Shown here: positions 7,836 to 15,882 of the stretch, one piece after another
Position numbering within the stretch: position 1 is the stretch's first letter
How the letters are laid out: the number at the start of each line of letters is the position of its first letter
From: Paracoccaceae bacterium
GTDB taxonomy: Bacteria > Pseudomonadota > Alphaproteobacteria > Rhodobacterales > Rhodobacteraceae
NCBI GenBank assembly: GCA_020832655.1
Contig: JAFIEF010000003.1
Location: forward strand, 47,704-111,703
Direction of reading: 5' to 3'
Length of the DNA stretch: 64,000 bases
Notes under the pieces: model-generated
Seen by the model: only the letters and a program-made list of their open reading frames with translations
What the model was told of the DNA's origin: nothing
The model's database searches: none
Program-made: the position numbers and the translations under genes

Positions 7836-9758
7836 TCAGCTTTGGCCGTGAACCGCAATCACGTCAAGCGCTGATCCATGCGCGCCGTGGCTGGTCTTGT
7901 CCCAGTAATAGGGCGCGGCAAGAAGTTCCCACAATGCCTTGTAAACCGCCAGAACCGCCAAGGGAAAATAGGCATGCAGCGCAGGCAGCCACAATCGCAG
8001 ATGGCGGTGATGGCGCGCGCGCAAGGCCAGAAAGCCGATTGACAGGGTGATCGCTTCTGACAGCAAAAACAACGCGATGAAGCCTATTATGACAGCCATT
8101 GGCAGCGCCGCAAGCAGTGGATGGCCAATGCCCAGCAATATCAGCCAGAAGGACCACAGAAGCGGCGCCAGCGCGAATTGCACCAGCGTGCCCAAAAACA
8201 GCACCTGCACCCCGAAAAACCGCCACGCCCCCAATTGCCGCCACAGCAGCATCGGCGCGCGCATATGTACCAGCCATGTGACCGCGTAGCCCTTCAGCCA
8301 GCGCGAGCGTTGCTTCACCCAAGGCAGGGCGCGGCAATTGGCTTCCTCATAGGTCACAGTGTCCAGAAGCTGGGTGTAGTAGCCATGTCGCGCCAACCGA
8401 ATGCCCAGATCGGCGTCTTCGGTGACATTATGCGCATCCCACCCGCCAAGGCGTTCCAGAACATCGCGGCGGAAAAACAGCGTGGTGCCCCCCAGCGGCA
8501 CCGCCAGCCCCAGCCGCTGCATCCCCGGCAGGATCAAGCGGAACCAGACTGCGTATTCGATGGTGAAACAGCGCGCGATCCAGTTGGCGCGCGGATTGTA
8601 GAAATCCAGCACCCCCTGCACGCAGGCCAGATCCGGCGGGCCATCATTGAAGCACTGGACGACGCGGTGGATCTGGTCCGGCTCTGGCGCATCCTCGGCG
8701 TCATAGACGCCGACAATGCTGCCCCGCGCAAACAGCATCGCGTGATTGAGCGCGCGCGGCTTGGTGCGCAGCCTGGCATCCGGCACCGGGATGATGCGCA
8801 TCCAGCGTGGCAATTGCGCGGCAGCAAGTGCGGCGCGGGTTGCGTGGTCATCCTCTTCGACGATCAGCAACACATCCAGCAGGTTGCGCGGCCATGTCAG
8901 CCGCGCCAGCCGCCGCAGCAGGCGGGGCACGGTTTCGGGTTCCTTGTAAAGCGGCACCAGCAGCGTGACGATGGGTTTGCGCTGTATCACGATCTTGTTG
9001 CCGGGCACGGGCGGCGCACGGCTTTCGGGGTAACGATACGCAGCCAGCGCCGCCAGCAGCTTCAGCGCCGATGTCAGCGCCAGAAACACCCCCACCACAA
9101 CCAGCAGCGCAACCATGACGGCTGCGGGAAACAGGATCAGCAGGAAGGCCAGCAGCAGCAATACCGCCAGCGCCGCATGGCGCAAGCCTGAAAGCCGCAT
9201 GGTCCGGCAGCTTGCCTGCCCGGCGACACTGGTTTCGGCCCAAAGCTTCAGGCGCTGGCGGCGGGTGCGCAGAACCAGCGCATGCATACCGCGCTCGGAC
9301 ATGACCACGGGGACCACCGGGCCGAGCGCGGCTTCCAATATGGGGCGGTGGCGATCAAACTGATCCGGGCGCGGGGTGGCGACGACAGTGACGGCACCGG
9401 CATTGCGCAATGGCAGGCATTGCAGCCTGAGACATCGCGCCAGCCCGACAGTATCCACCAGCGCAGGGTCCAGCGTGGCACCCGAAGCCGTGACAATCCG
9501 GGTGTCGAATTGTCGTGCCAATGCCTGAAGCAGAACCTGTTCGCTGATCACGCCCTGCGCGATCAGGATCTCGCCCAGAGTTCCGGCCTGGTGCGACTGC
9601 AACTGGCGCATCTGAAGCAGATCATCAGGGCCAATCGCCCCCATCCTGATCAGGATTTCGCCCAACGGCACCCTGTCGGGCACCGTAGAGCGCACAAGCG
9701 ACAATCGTGCGGGGGCGCGCGGCACCTGAAGTGTGGATAGGGTCTGATCGCCATACAT
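7836..9758 (-). CDS. Family-2 membrane glycosyltransferase with N-terminal MshEN (c-di-GMP receptor-type) domain
   Basis: A 640-residue protein in two parts. Residues 31-54 and 60-83 are two MshEN motifs (LGEILIRMG.. and LGEILIAQGVIS..ALARQ) separated by exactly five residues, as in the c-di-GMP-binding domain of MshE. The first-position Arg of each motif is replaced by Pro or Thr. After two membrane helices (about 193-236) comes a processive GT2 domain: VPLYKEPETV, DAEDAP (353-358), TEDADL (446-451) and QRSRWLKG (483-490). Several C-terminal helices follow. E. coli NfrB has the same two modules in the opposite order and is c-di-GMP activated. The polymer and sugar donor are unknown. Phased CtrA-like sites lie upstream. 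Confidence 0.85.
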   Translation of the reverse strand: MYGDQTLSTLQVPRAPARLSLVRSTVPDRVPLGEILIRMGAIGPDDLLQMRQLQSHQAGTLGEILIAQGVISEQVLLQALARQFDTRIVTASGATLDPALVDTVGLARCLRLQCLPLRNAGAVTVVATPRPDQFDRHRPILEAALGPVVPVVMSERGMHALVLRTRRQRLKLWAETSVAGQASCRTMRLSGLRHAALAVLLLLAFLLILFPAAVMVALLVVVGVFLALTSALKLLAALAAYRYPESRAPPVPGNKIVIQRKPIVTLLVPLYKEPETVPRLLRRLARLTWPRNLLDVLLIVEEDDHATRAALAAAQLPRWMRIIPVPDARLRTKPRALNHAMLFARGSIVGVYDAEDAPEPDQIHRVVQCFNDGPPDLACVQGVLDFYNPRANWIARCFTIEYAVWFRLILPGMQRLGLAVPLGGTTLFFRRDVLERLGGWDAHNVTEDADLGIRLARHGYYTQLLDTVTYEEANCRALPWVKQRSRWLKGYAVTWLVHMRAPMLLWRQLGAWRFFGVQVLFLGTLVQFALAPLLWSFWLILLGIGHPLLAALPMAVIIGFIALFLLSEAITLSIGFLALRARHHRHLRLWLPALHAYFPLAVLAVYKALWELLAAPYYWDKTSHGAHGSALDVIAVHGQS

Positions 9759-9801
9759 GCTGCACCCGGCTTGCCAAGGGCAAACTGGAGCATGAACATG
9801 G

Positions 9802-9827
9802 TTAAGGAATGATTAAGGCAGCCTTAA
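9802..9827 (-). promoter_or_regulatory. Triple phased TTAA array (two overlapping CtrA-type sites)
   Basis: TTAA occurs at 9802-9805, 9813-9816 and 9824-9827, each separated by exactly seven bases. Read on the minus strand this gives TTAA-N7-TTAA followed by TTAA-N7-TTAAC. On the plus strand the 9813/9824 pair also ends in TTAAC. The CtrA full-site consensus of alphaproteobacteria is TTAA-N7-TTAA(C). The array lies 44-69 bases before the glycosyltransferase ATG, and its outermost half-site contains the carA stop codon. Binding by CtrA is an inference. Confidence 0.65.
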
Positions 9828-10981
9828 CCCGCCTTGCGCGCAACCATCGCCTCTGCAAAGCGCTCGAACAGGTAGAAGCTGTCTTGCGGGCCGGGGCTGG
9901 CCTCTGGGTGATGCTGGACCGAAAAGACAGGCTTGCCCTGGACCCGAATCCCGCAATTCGACCCGTCAAACAGCGAGGTATGGGTTTCCACAACCCCTTC
10001 GGGCAAGCTTTGACTGTCCACCGCAAAGCCATGATTCATCGAAGTGATCTCTACCTTGCCGGTGTCATGATCCTTGACCGGATGATTGGCCCCGTGATGG
10101 CCGTGATTCATCTTCACGGTCTTTGCCCCCAGCGCCAGCGCCAGCATCTGATGCCCCAGACAGATCCCGAAAACCGGCAGATCGGCTTTCAGCACGCCCT
10201 GAATCATCGGCACGGCATAGACGCCCGTCGCCGCCGGATCACCCGGCCCATTGGACAGGAACACCCCATCGGGGTTCAGCGCCAGCACATCTTCGGCTGT
10301 GGCAGTGGCGGGCAGCACCGTGACATCACACCCCGCAGAGGCCAGACAGCGCAGGATGTTGCGCTTGGCGCCGTAATCAATGGCCACAACCTTGTGCAAG
10401 GGCGCTGTCTGGCGGGTGTAGCCATCAGGCCATGCCCAGCGCATCTGATCCCAGCGATAGCTTTGGGCGCAGGTGACTTCCCTGGCCAGATCCAGCCCCA
10501 CCAGCCCCTGCCAGGCGCGTGCCTTGGCCACCAGCGTTTCGATGTCGAAATTTCCGTCAGGGTCATGCGCCAGCGCGACATGCGGGGCGCCTTGCTGGCG
10601 AATGGCGCGGGTCAGGCGGCGCGTATCCACCCCGCCAATGCAGATCCGCCCGCGCCGCGTCAGCCAGTCAACCAGCGCTTCAGCCGCGCGCCAGTTCGAC
10701 GGGTTTGTGGGATCCCATTTCACCACCATGCCTGCCGCGACCGGCTCTGCGGTTTCGTCATCTTCGGGGTTCACGCCGACATTGCCGATATGGGGAAAGG
10801 TAAAGGTGATCACCTGCCCGGCATAGGACGGGTCGGTCATGATTTCCTGATAGCCCGTCATCGCCGTGTTAAAACACAGCTCTGCCACGGTTTCGCCCGT
10901 GGCCCCGAAGCCGCGGCCATAAAAGATCGTCCCATCTGCCAGAACAAGGCATGCGGTGGGTTTGAGTGTCTGCGCACACAT
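9824..10981 (-). CDS. carA: Carbamoyl-phosphate synthase small (glutaminase) subunit
   Basis: A 385-residue glutamine amidotransferase subunit that supplies ammonia to CarB for carbamoyl phosphate, the precursor of pyrimidines and arginine. The N-terminal domain begins LVLADGTIFYGRGFGA. The class I amidotransferase domain has the nucleophile elbow FGICLGHQML and the His-Glu pair in QHHPEASPGP. I start at the ATG at 10981, with GGAG 9 bases upstream, giving a length close to E. coli CarA; another ATG at 10999 is possible. carB is not in the window. The stop codon lies within a CtrA-like half-site. It is divergent from the yqeY-like gene. Confidence 0.96.
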   Translation of the reverse strand: MCAQTLKPTACLVLADGTIFYGRGFGATGETVAELCFNTAMTGYQEIMTDPSYAGQVITFTFPHIGNVGVNPEDDETAEPVAAGMVVKWDPTNPSNWRAAEALVDWLTRRGRICIGGVDTRRLTRAIRQQGAPHVALAHDPDGNFDIETLVAKARAWQGLVGLDLAREVTCAQSYRWDQMRWAWPDGYTRQTAPLHKVVAIDYGAKRNILRCLASAGCDVTVLPATATAEDVLALNPDGVFLSNGPGDPAATGVYAVPMIQGVLKADLPVFGICLGHQMLALALGAKTVKMNHGHHGANHPVKDHDTGKVEITSMNHGFAVDSQSLPEGVVETHTSLFDGSNCGIRVQGKPVFSVQHHPEASPGPQDSFYLFERFAEAMVARKAG

Positions 10982-11186
10982 GAAAGGCTGCTCCGTCATT
11001 TTCGGATTTCGGCGGAACCTACGCAACTGCCGGGGAAGAATCAAGCGAATCCGGCCCGTTTGCGATGCCGCCAGCGTGAGCCTGCAAGGCAGATCGGATT
11101 CGGCGGCCGATTTCCCTTCTTGTCGCTTGGGGCGCGCTTGGATAGGGTCGCGCCGGTGATATCACAGGTCAGAACAGGAAACAGCC

Positions 11187-11645
11187 ATGTCCTTGCGTGA
11201 CAAGATCAGCACCGAATTGAAGGCCGCGATGAAAGCCAAGGACAGCACAAGGCTGGCCACGCTGCGCCTGATCAATGCCGCGATCAAGGATCGCGACATT
11301 GCCGCGCGCGGCGAGGGCAAAAGCGGCGAGATCGGCGATAGCGAACTGATTGCCGTGCTGACGCGCATGGTCAAGCAGCGCCGCGATTCGGCGCGCGCCT
11401 ATGAAGAGGCCGCGCGGCTGGATCTGGCCGAAAAGGAAAACGCCGAGATTGTGGTCATCGAGACTTTCCTGCCCAGACAGATGTCAGAGGACGAAACTGC
11501 CAAGGCCATCGATGCCGTGATTGCCGAAACCGGCGCGTCATCCTTGCGTGACATCGGCACCGTCATGGGCGTGCTAAAGCAGCGCCATGCCGGACAGATG
11601 GATTTCGCCAGGGCCGGTGCTTTGGTCAAGCAAAAGCTGGCCTGA
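11187..11645 (+). CDS. GatB/YqeY domain protein
   Basis: A 152-residue YqeY-family protein, mostly alpha-helical and charged (MSLRDKISTELKAAMKAKDSTRLATLRLINAAIKD). The C-terminal half has the conserved FLPRQMSEDETAKAIDAVIAE and GTVMGVLKQRHAGQMD segments. The fold resembles the tail domain of GatB, which contacts tRNA in the amidotransferase, but stand-alone YqeY proteins have no proven function. A good ribosome-binding site (AGGAAA) precedes the ATG. In many bacteria yqeY sits near rpsU, dnaG or carA. Here it is divergent from carA, with about 205 bases between the starts. Confidence 0.9.
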   Translation: MSLRDKISTELKAAMKAKDSTRLATLRLINAAIKDRDIAARGEGKSGEIGDSELIAVLTRMVKQRRDSARAYEEAARLDLAEKENAEIVVIETFLPRQMSEDETAKAIDAVIAETGASSLRDIGTVMGVLKQRHAGQMDFARAGALVKQKLA

Positions 11646-11670
11646 CGCAGCAATAGCCGGGGTCTGCCCC

Positions 11671-12324
11671 CTATAGTGCGTAACGGCTTTCTTGCTGCGC
11701 ATCCTGGCGCAGCCGGGTCAGGAACGCGGTCGAGATATGTTCTTTCAGCGCCTCATAGGCGCCATTGCCATCACGCGCGGCAATGGCTTCGACAATGCTG
11801 GAATGCTCTGCAATCGTCTGCTTGCCGCGCCCTTCAAAGCTGATTGATGTCGTAGCCAGCAGCGCCATTGAGCGATGCACCAGATCAAGCTGCTGCACCA
11901 GATAGCGGTTATGCGAGGCCAGATGTATCTGCTTGTGAAAGCGGCGGTTGGCGCGGCTCAGCGCCTGCGGATCATTCATCAACTTGCGGTCGTCTTCCAC
12001 CATCGCGCGCAGCAGGCGGACCTCTTCTTCGGTGGCGTGGCGCGCGGCAAGCCTTGCGGCGAAGCCTTCAAGCTCGGCGCGCACGGCATACAGCTCTGCC
12101 AACTGGTTGTGATCCAGCGAAGCCACGATCAGCGAACGCCCGTCACGTGTCAGCAAAGATTGCGTTTCCAGCCGCTGCAAGGCTTCGCGGATCGGGGTGC
12201 GCGAAACACCGAAACGCTCTGCCAGTTCGGATTCGACCAGCCGATCACCGGGACGGTAGAGTCCGGTATCTATTGCTTCGAGGATCAGGTGATAGGCGTC
12301 TTTGGGGGACTTCATCTCTGACAT
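11671..12324 (-). CDS. GntR-family transcriptional regulator (FadR/FCD subfamily)
   Basis: A 217-residue regulator. Residues 8-70 form the winged helix-turn-helix, with the typical GLYRPGDRLVESELAERFGVSRTPIREALQRLE. The rest is an all-helical FCD ligand domain, where RRFHKQIH, the EHSSIVEAI helix and EHIS provide the His/Asp residues that often bind a metal and an organic acid. Family members usually repress catabolic genes for organic acids or sugar acids. The effector cannot be read from sequence. It is divergent from the HAD nucleotidase (103 bases between starts), so that gene or its own promoter is the most likely local target. Confidence 0.9.
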   Translation of the reverse strand: MSEMKSPKDAYHLILEAIDTGLYRPGDRLVESELAERFGVSRTPIREALQRLETQSLLTRDGRSLIVASLDHNQLAELYAVRAELEGFAARLAARHATEEEVRLLRAMVEDDRKLMNDPQALSRANRRFHKQIHLASHNRYLVQQLDLVHRSMALLATTSISFEGRGKQTIAEHSSIVEAIAARDGNGAYEALKEHISTAFLTRLRQDAQQESRYAL

Positions 12325-12427
12325 GGTGGTCTTTCAACATGATCTGATCCGAAAGCAAACCCTGCATCGCCCCGAAACACAAGCGCCAAAGCTTGCACCC
12401 GGCGCGGATCGCGACCATCTTGCCACC

Positions 12428-13111
12428 ATGACACACCCCGATTTCACACATGTCACGGCCTGGGTCTTCGATCTGGACAACACGCTATACCCGCCAGAGT
12501 TGCGACTGTTCGACCAGATCGAGGCGCGCATGGTCAGCTATGTCATGGATGTGCTGCAAGTCGACCGCCCCACCGCCGATACGCTGCGGCGCAAATACTG
12601 GGCCGAACATGGCACCACGCTGGCGGGGTTGATGCAGCGCCATGATATCGACCCCCTGCCCTATCTGGACGCGGTGCATGATATCGATTTCTCGGTCGTG
12701 CCTGCCGATCATGATCTGCGCGCGCGCATTTCGGATCTGCCCGGGCGCAGGATCGTCTATACCAATGGCTCGCGCTTCTATGCCGAGCGGGTGATCGCGG
12801 CGCGCGGCCTGTCGGGGGTGTTTCATGCAGTTTACGGGGTGGAACATGCCGATTTTCTGCCCAAGCCCGAACAGGGCGCCTTTGCGCGAGTGTTTTCGCG
12901 CGACGGGCTGGAGCCGACCCAGGCCGCGATGTTCGAGGATGACCCGCGCAATCTGGCCGCACCCCATGCGATGGGAATGCGCACGGTGCATGTCGCCCCC
13001 GACCGCCATGACGCCCCGCATATCCATCATCACACCGATGATCTGAGCGCCTTTCTGGACGGGTTGCAGCGCCTGCCGGTGCCTGCCCCTGCCATGCCCG
13101 AGCAGAGTTGA
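12428..13111 (+). CDS. HAD-superfamily pyrimidine 5'-nucleotidase
   Basis: A 227-residue HAD hydrolase of the SDT1/YjjG-like pyrimidine 5'-nucleotidase family. Motif I is WVFDLDNTLYPPE, with the nucleophile and acid Asp residues. Motif II is IVYTNGS and motif III is EDDPRNLAAP, with a conserved Lys in LPKPE. It should dephosphorylate nucleoside monophosphates such as UMP or CMP, or remove non-canonical nucleotides. The ATG at 12428 lies just before the first beta strand. The frame is open from 12302, but that would overlap the divergent GntR gene. No strong ribosome-binding site is seen, so the start is less certain than the gene. Confidence 0.87.
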   Translation: MTHPDFTHVTAWVFDLDNTLYPPELRLFDQIEARMVSYVMDVLQVDRPTADTLRRKYWAEHGTTLAGLMQRHDIDPLPYLDAVHDIDFSVVPADHDLRARISDLPGRRIVYTNGSRFYAERVIAARGLSGVFHAVYGVEHADFLPKPEQGAFARVFSRDGLEPTQAAMFEDDPRNLAAPHAMGMRTVHVAPDRHDAPHIHHHTDDLSAFLDGLQRLPVPAPAMPEQS

Positions 13112-13254
13112 CGGCCAGAGACGAGCCGCGCAGTGCCCGTCTGCGGAAGGGCGCCCTGACGTTTTGGGCCGGGCAATTTATTGCGCGGCGTATTCCGGCG
13201 GTTGGCCAACGCGCGACGCTGAAATGCGCGCGACCGGCGGGGCGGCCTGCGGGT

Positions 13255-13272
13255 TTGTCCCCGCGGGGACAA
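13255..13272. terminator. Palindrome between convergent genes, possible bidirectional terminator
   Basis: An 18-bp perfect palindrome (TTGTCCCC|GCGGGGACAA read across the centre) is flanked by GGCGGGG and CCCCGCC arms that extend the hairpin. It lies in the 223-base gap between the convergent HAD nucleotidase and amidase genes. A second short palindrome, GTTGGCCAAC, is at 13201-13210. There is no T-run, so intrinsic termination is uncertain. Nothing else is recognised in this gap. Confidence 0.4.
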
Positions 13273-13334
13273 GACCCCGCCCTCTGCTGCTGCCTCGACA
13301 GTGGCGGTGGGCAAATTGTGTGAGGTGCAAAAGC

Positions 13335-14615
13335 CTAGCGGCGACGCAACCCGCTTTGCGCCTGATCCAGCTCCAGCCAGCTTTCGATCCCGTCGGCCAT
13401 TGCCGTGACCATGCGCGCGGTCCAGTCCGGATCTTGCAGATTGGCCAGATCGCGCGGGCTGGACATGAAGCCCAGCTCGATCAGCACCGAAGGCATGTCG
13501 GGCGCACGCAGCACGCTGAACGCGCCCGCCTGCACCGGGCGGCGATGCAGACGCAAGCCGTGGCTGCCGATACTGTCCACAAACGCCTCGGCCAGCGATT
13601 TCGAGCGCGGCGCAGTATCCTGCCAGGCCACCGACATCAGCACCCGCGCAATATCATCAGTGTTGCGCGCCAGATCGACGCCTGCCAGCAGATCGGCCCG
13701 GTCATGGCGTTCGGCCAGATAGGCGGCGCTGTCATCGCTGGCCTTGTCGCCCAGCAGATATATTACCGAACCGCTGGCCAGCCCTTCGGGCAGCGCATCG
13801 GCATGCAGGGAAATGAACAGATCCGCGCCTGCCGCGCGGGCCGCGCGGATGCGCCCGTCAAGCGACACGAAGATATCAGCATCGCGCGTCATCGCCACAT
13901 CAACGCTGTCGCGGCGCTGCAATTCCTCGCGCAGCTTGCGGGCAAAGGCCAGCACCAGATCGGATTCGCGAATGCCGTCACGTTCCGCACCGGGGTCGAT
14001 GCCGCCATGTCCGGGGTCCAGCATCACCACCGGGCGCACCCGATCAGAAGCTGACGATGCGCCATGCGCAGCCGCGTCAGGATGCAGGAACCTGTCGGGG
14101 AAACGCGCAACAAAGCCTGTTTCCGACATCGCGCGGGCCTCGAAGCTGTCACGCTCGGTCTTGTGCAGGTAAATCGACAGCCGCGCCTGCCCGGTCTCTG
14201 CATCCACCTGCTGCGACACGCTTTGCGGCACGAACGGCCCGCCCAGATCGATCACCAGCCGCGCCCAGCCATCGGGCAGCCCCCCTTTGCGGATATCCGT
14301 CAGGTCAAGCAGGTCTGCCGCATCGGACCAGTCCAGCGTGTTGACATCCAGCACCGCGCGGGGCGGCAGGGTCAGCAGACGAAAGCGAAACGGCACCGCC
14401 TGGCTGAGCGCAAGCTCCAGCCGCCAATGCTGGTCGTCACGGGTGATCTGCGATCCCTCGGCAAGAATGCGCGCCTGCACGCCCAGGCCGTTTTGCGCCT
14501 GCGCGGGCTGGGACAAAAGCACCGCCCCCAGAACCACAGCAAGAAATGTCGCGATGATGTGCAGGTAACACGCCTTGCCGCGCCCGCCCGATTGCCGGTT
14601 CGCCAGATATTGCAC
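13335..14615 (-). CDS. N-acetylmuramoyl-L-alanine amidase with AMIN domain (AmiC-like)
   Basis: A 426-residue periplasmic amidase. A long basic N-terminus leads into a signal helix (IIATFLAVVLGAVLLSQPAQA). About 100 residues of AMIN domain (septal targeting) follow, then an Amidase_3 zinc domain. Zinc ligands and catalysis are visible in MLDPGHGGIDPGA, the Glu of GIRESDLVLAFA, SLHADALPE and the final LIELGFMSS. It splits the septal peptidoglycan peptide stem so that daughter cells separate. A GTG at 14615 has AGGA 8 bases upstream and gives a normal N-terminus; an ATG at 14702 is less convincing. It is divergent from the DsbA-like gene. Confidence 0.9.
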   Translation of the reverse strand: MQYLANRQSGGRGKACYLHIIATFLAVVLGAVLLSQPAQAQNGLGVQARILAEGSQITRDDQHWRLELALSQAVPFRFRLLTLPPRAVLDVNTLDWSDAADLLDLTDIRKGGLPDGWARLVIDLGGPFVPQSVSQQVDAETGQARLSIYLHKTERDSFEARAMSETGFVARFPDRFLHPDAAAHGASSASDRVRPVVMLDPGHGGIDPGAERDGIRESDLVLAFARKLREELQRRDSVDVAMTRDADIFVSLDGRIRAARAAGADLFISLHADALPEGLASGSVIYLLGDKASDDSAAYLAERHDRADLLAGVDLARNTDDIARVLMSVAWQDTAPRSKSLAEAFVDSIGSHGLRLHRRPVQAGAFSVLRAPDMPSVLIELGFMSSPRDLANLQDPDWTARMVTAMADGIESWLELDQAQSGLRRR

Positions 14616-14844
14616 GTGCGATGTCCTGTGCCTGCTCTTGGTATTATCGCCGCAGGATACACAGAACTGCGCAAGGCGCAAAGCCGCCACCCGCCAAATC
14701 ATGCGAACCCGTCATTCAAAGCAGCGTGACCATGTCGCAGGCATCGTCGGAAGGGTTGATTCTGCGCCAGTGTCACGGTTTAAGGGGCACGGCATTTTCG
14801 CACCCCGGATGATTTGCATCCCACGGGGGTTGAGCAAGGAGTAG

Positions 14845-15711
14845 ATGATGACCCTTCCGCTGTCCGACACGGCTTTGATTGGAACCTGCATGGCCGCTGC
14901 GGCCATCGGTGTGCTGGCGCTGACCAGCGGCGGGGACACACAACCCGCCCCGGACGATACGGCCGGGATCGCCGCCCCTGCCCCGCAGGAAAATGACGCG
15001 CTGGCCCAGCTTGGTGCCGTGCCGGTAGAGGATGCGCAGGATGCGCAGGTCGCGGTCGATGCCGAATTCGGCGCCCAGGTGCGCGCCTATCTGCTGCAAA
15101 ACCCAGAGGTCATTTTCGAAGCCGTCGCAGAGTTCGAACGCCGCAACATGGCCCAGCAGGCCGGGATGGATGCCGCGCTGATCGAGGCGAATTACGACGA
15201 GATCTTCCATGACGGCCATTCCTGGGTCGGCGGTAACCCGGACGGGGACATCACCCTGGTCGAGTTTTCGGATTATCAATGCGGGTTTTGCAAGCGCGCC
15301 ATGCCCGAAGTGTTCAGCTTTCTTGAAGACGATGGCAATATCCGCTTCATCATCAAGGAATTGCCGATACTGGGGCCGGAATCCGAACTGGCCGCGCGCT
15401 TTGCGATGGCCGTGCTGTCGCAGGCGGGGGATGCAGCCTATGAGCAGATCCATATCGAACTGATGGAACATCAGGGCGGCATCACCAATGATCTGCTGCT
15501 CGATCTGGCCGAGGATCACGGGCTGGATGGGGCGGCCTTGCTGGACTATGGCGCGGGTGAAGAAATTACCGCGATTCTGACCCGCAACCGCAATCTGGCG
15601 CAGCGTCTGCAAATCAGCGGCACCCCCACCTTCATCATGGAATCAGAACTGCTGCGCGGCTATGTCCCCGCCGACACTCTGGCCGAAATCGCGGACAGCC
15701 TGCGCGAGTGA
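14845..15711 (+). CDS. DsbA-family thiol:disulfide oxidoreductase
   Basis: A 288-residue exported thioredoxin-fold protein. A hydrophobic segment at residues 8-27 (signal or anchor) is followed by an Ala/Pro/Asp-rich linker. A helical segment, RAYLLQNPEVIFEAVAEFE, precedes the fold. The active site is CGFC (Cys146-Cys149) in VEFSDYQCGFCKRAMPEV, and the cis-Pro loop is SGTPTFI. The layout matches the Com1/ScsC/DsbD-gamma-like DsbA group of alphaproteobacteria, which form or isomerise disulfides in the periplasm. A strong site (AAGGAG) precedes tandem ATG codons at 14845 and 14848. A hairpin follows the stop. Confidence 0.9.
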   Translation: MMTLPLSDTALIGTCMAAAAIGVLALTSGGDTQPAPDDTAGIAAPAPQENDALAQLGAVPVEDAQDAQVAVDAEFGAQVRAYLLQNPEVIFEAVAEFERRNMAQQAGMDAALIEANYDEIFHDGHSWVGGNPDGDITLVEFSDYQCGFCKRAMPEVFSFLEDDGNIRFIIKELPILGPESELAARFAMAVLSQAGDAAYEQIHIELMEHQGGITNDLLLDLAEDHGLDGAALLDYGAGEEITAILTRNRNLAQRLQISGTPTFIMESELLRGYVPADTLAEIADSLRE

Positions 15712-15724
15712 TGCCGTCATTTGC

Positions 15725-15770
15725 AGCGCAAGCGCTTCCGGGCCGGATCGCACCCGGCAGCGCTTGCGCT
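15725..15770 (+). terminator. Hairpin after the DsbA-like gene
   Basis: A 12-bp perfect inverted repeat (AGCGCAAGCGCT at 15725-15736 with AGCGCTTGCGCT at 15759-15770) encloses a loop that itself contains CCGG/CCGG. It starts 13 bases after the stop codon and is followed by TTTGGG. The stem is strong but has only a three-T tail. Confidence 0.5.
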
Positions 15771-15882
15771 TTGGGCAGTTGGCGGCCAGTTTGCGCCGGG
15801 CCGAACCGTGACGGCTTCCCCTGTTGCGCGTTTCGGGCTATCAGACTGCGCGAATGTGACTTGAAGACAGGAGAGAGGGCAT

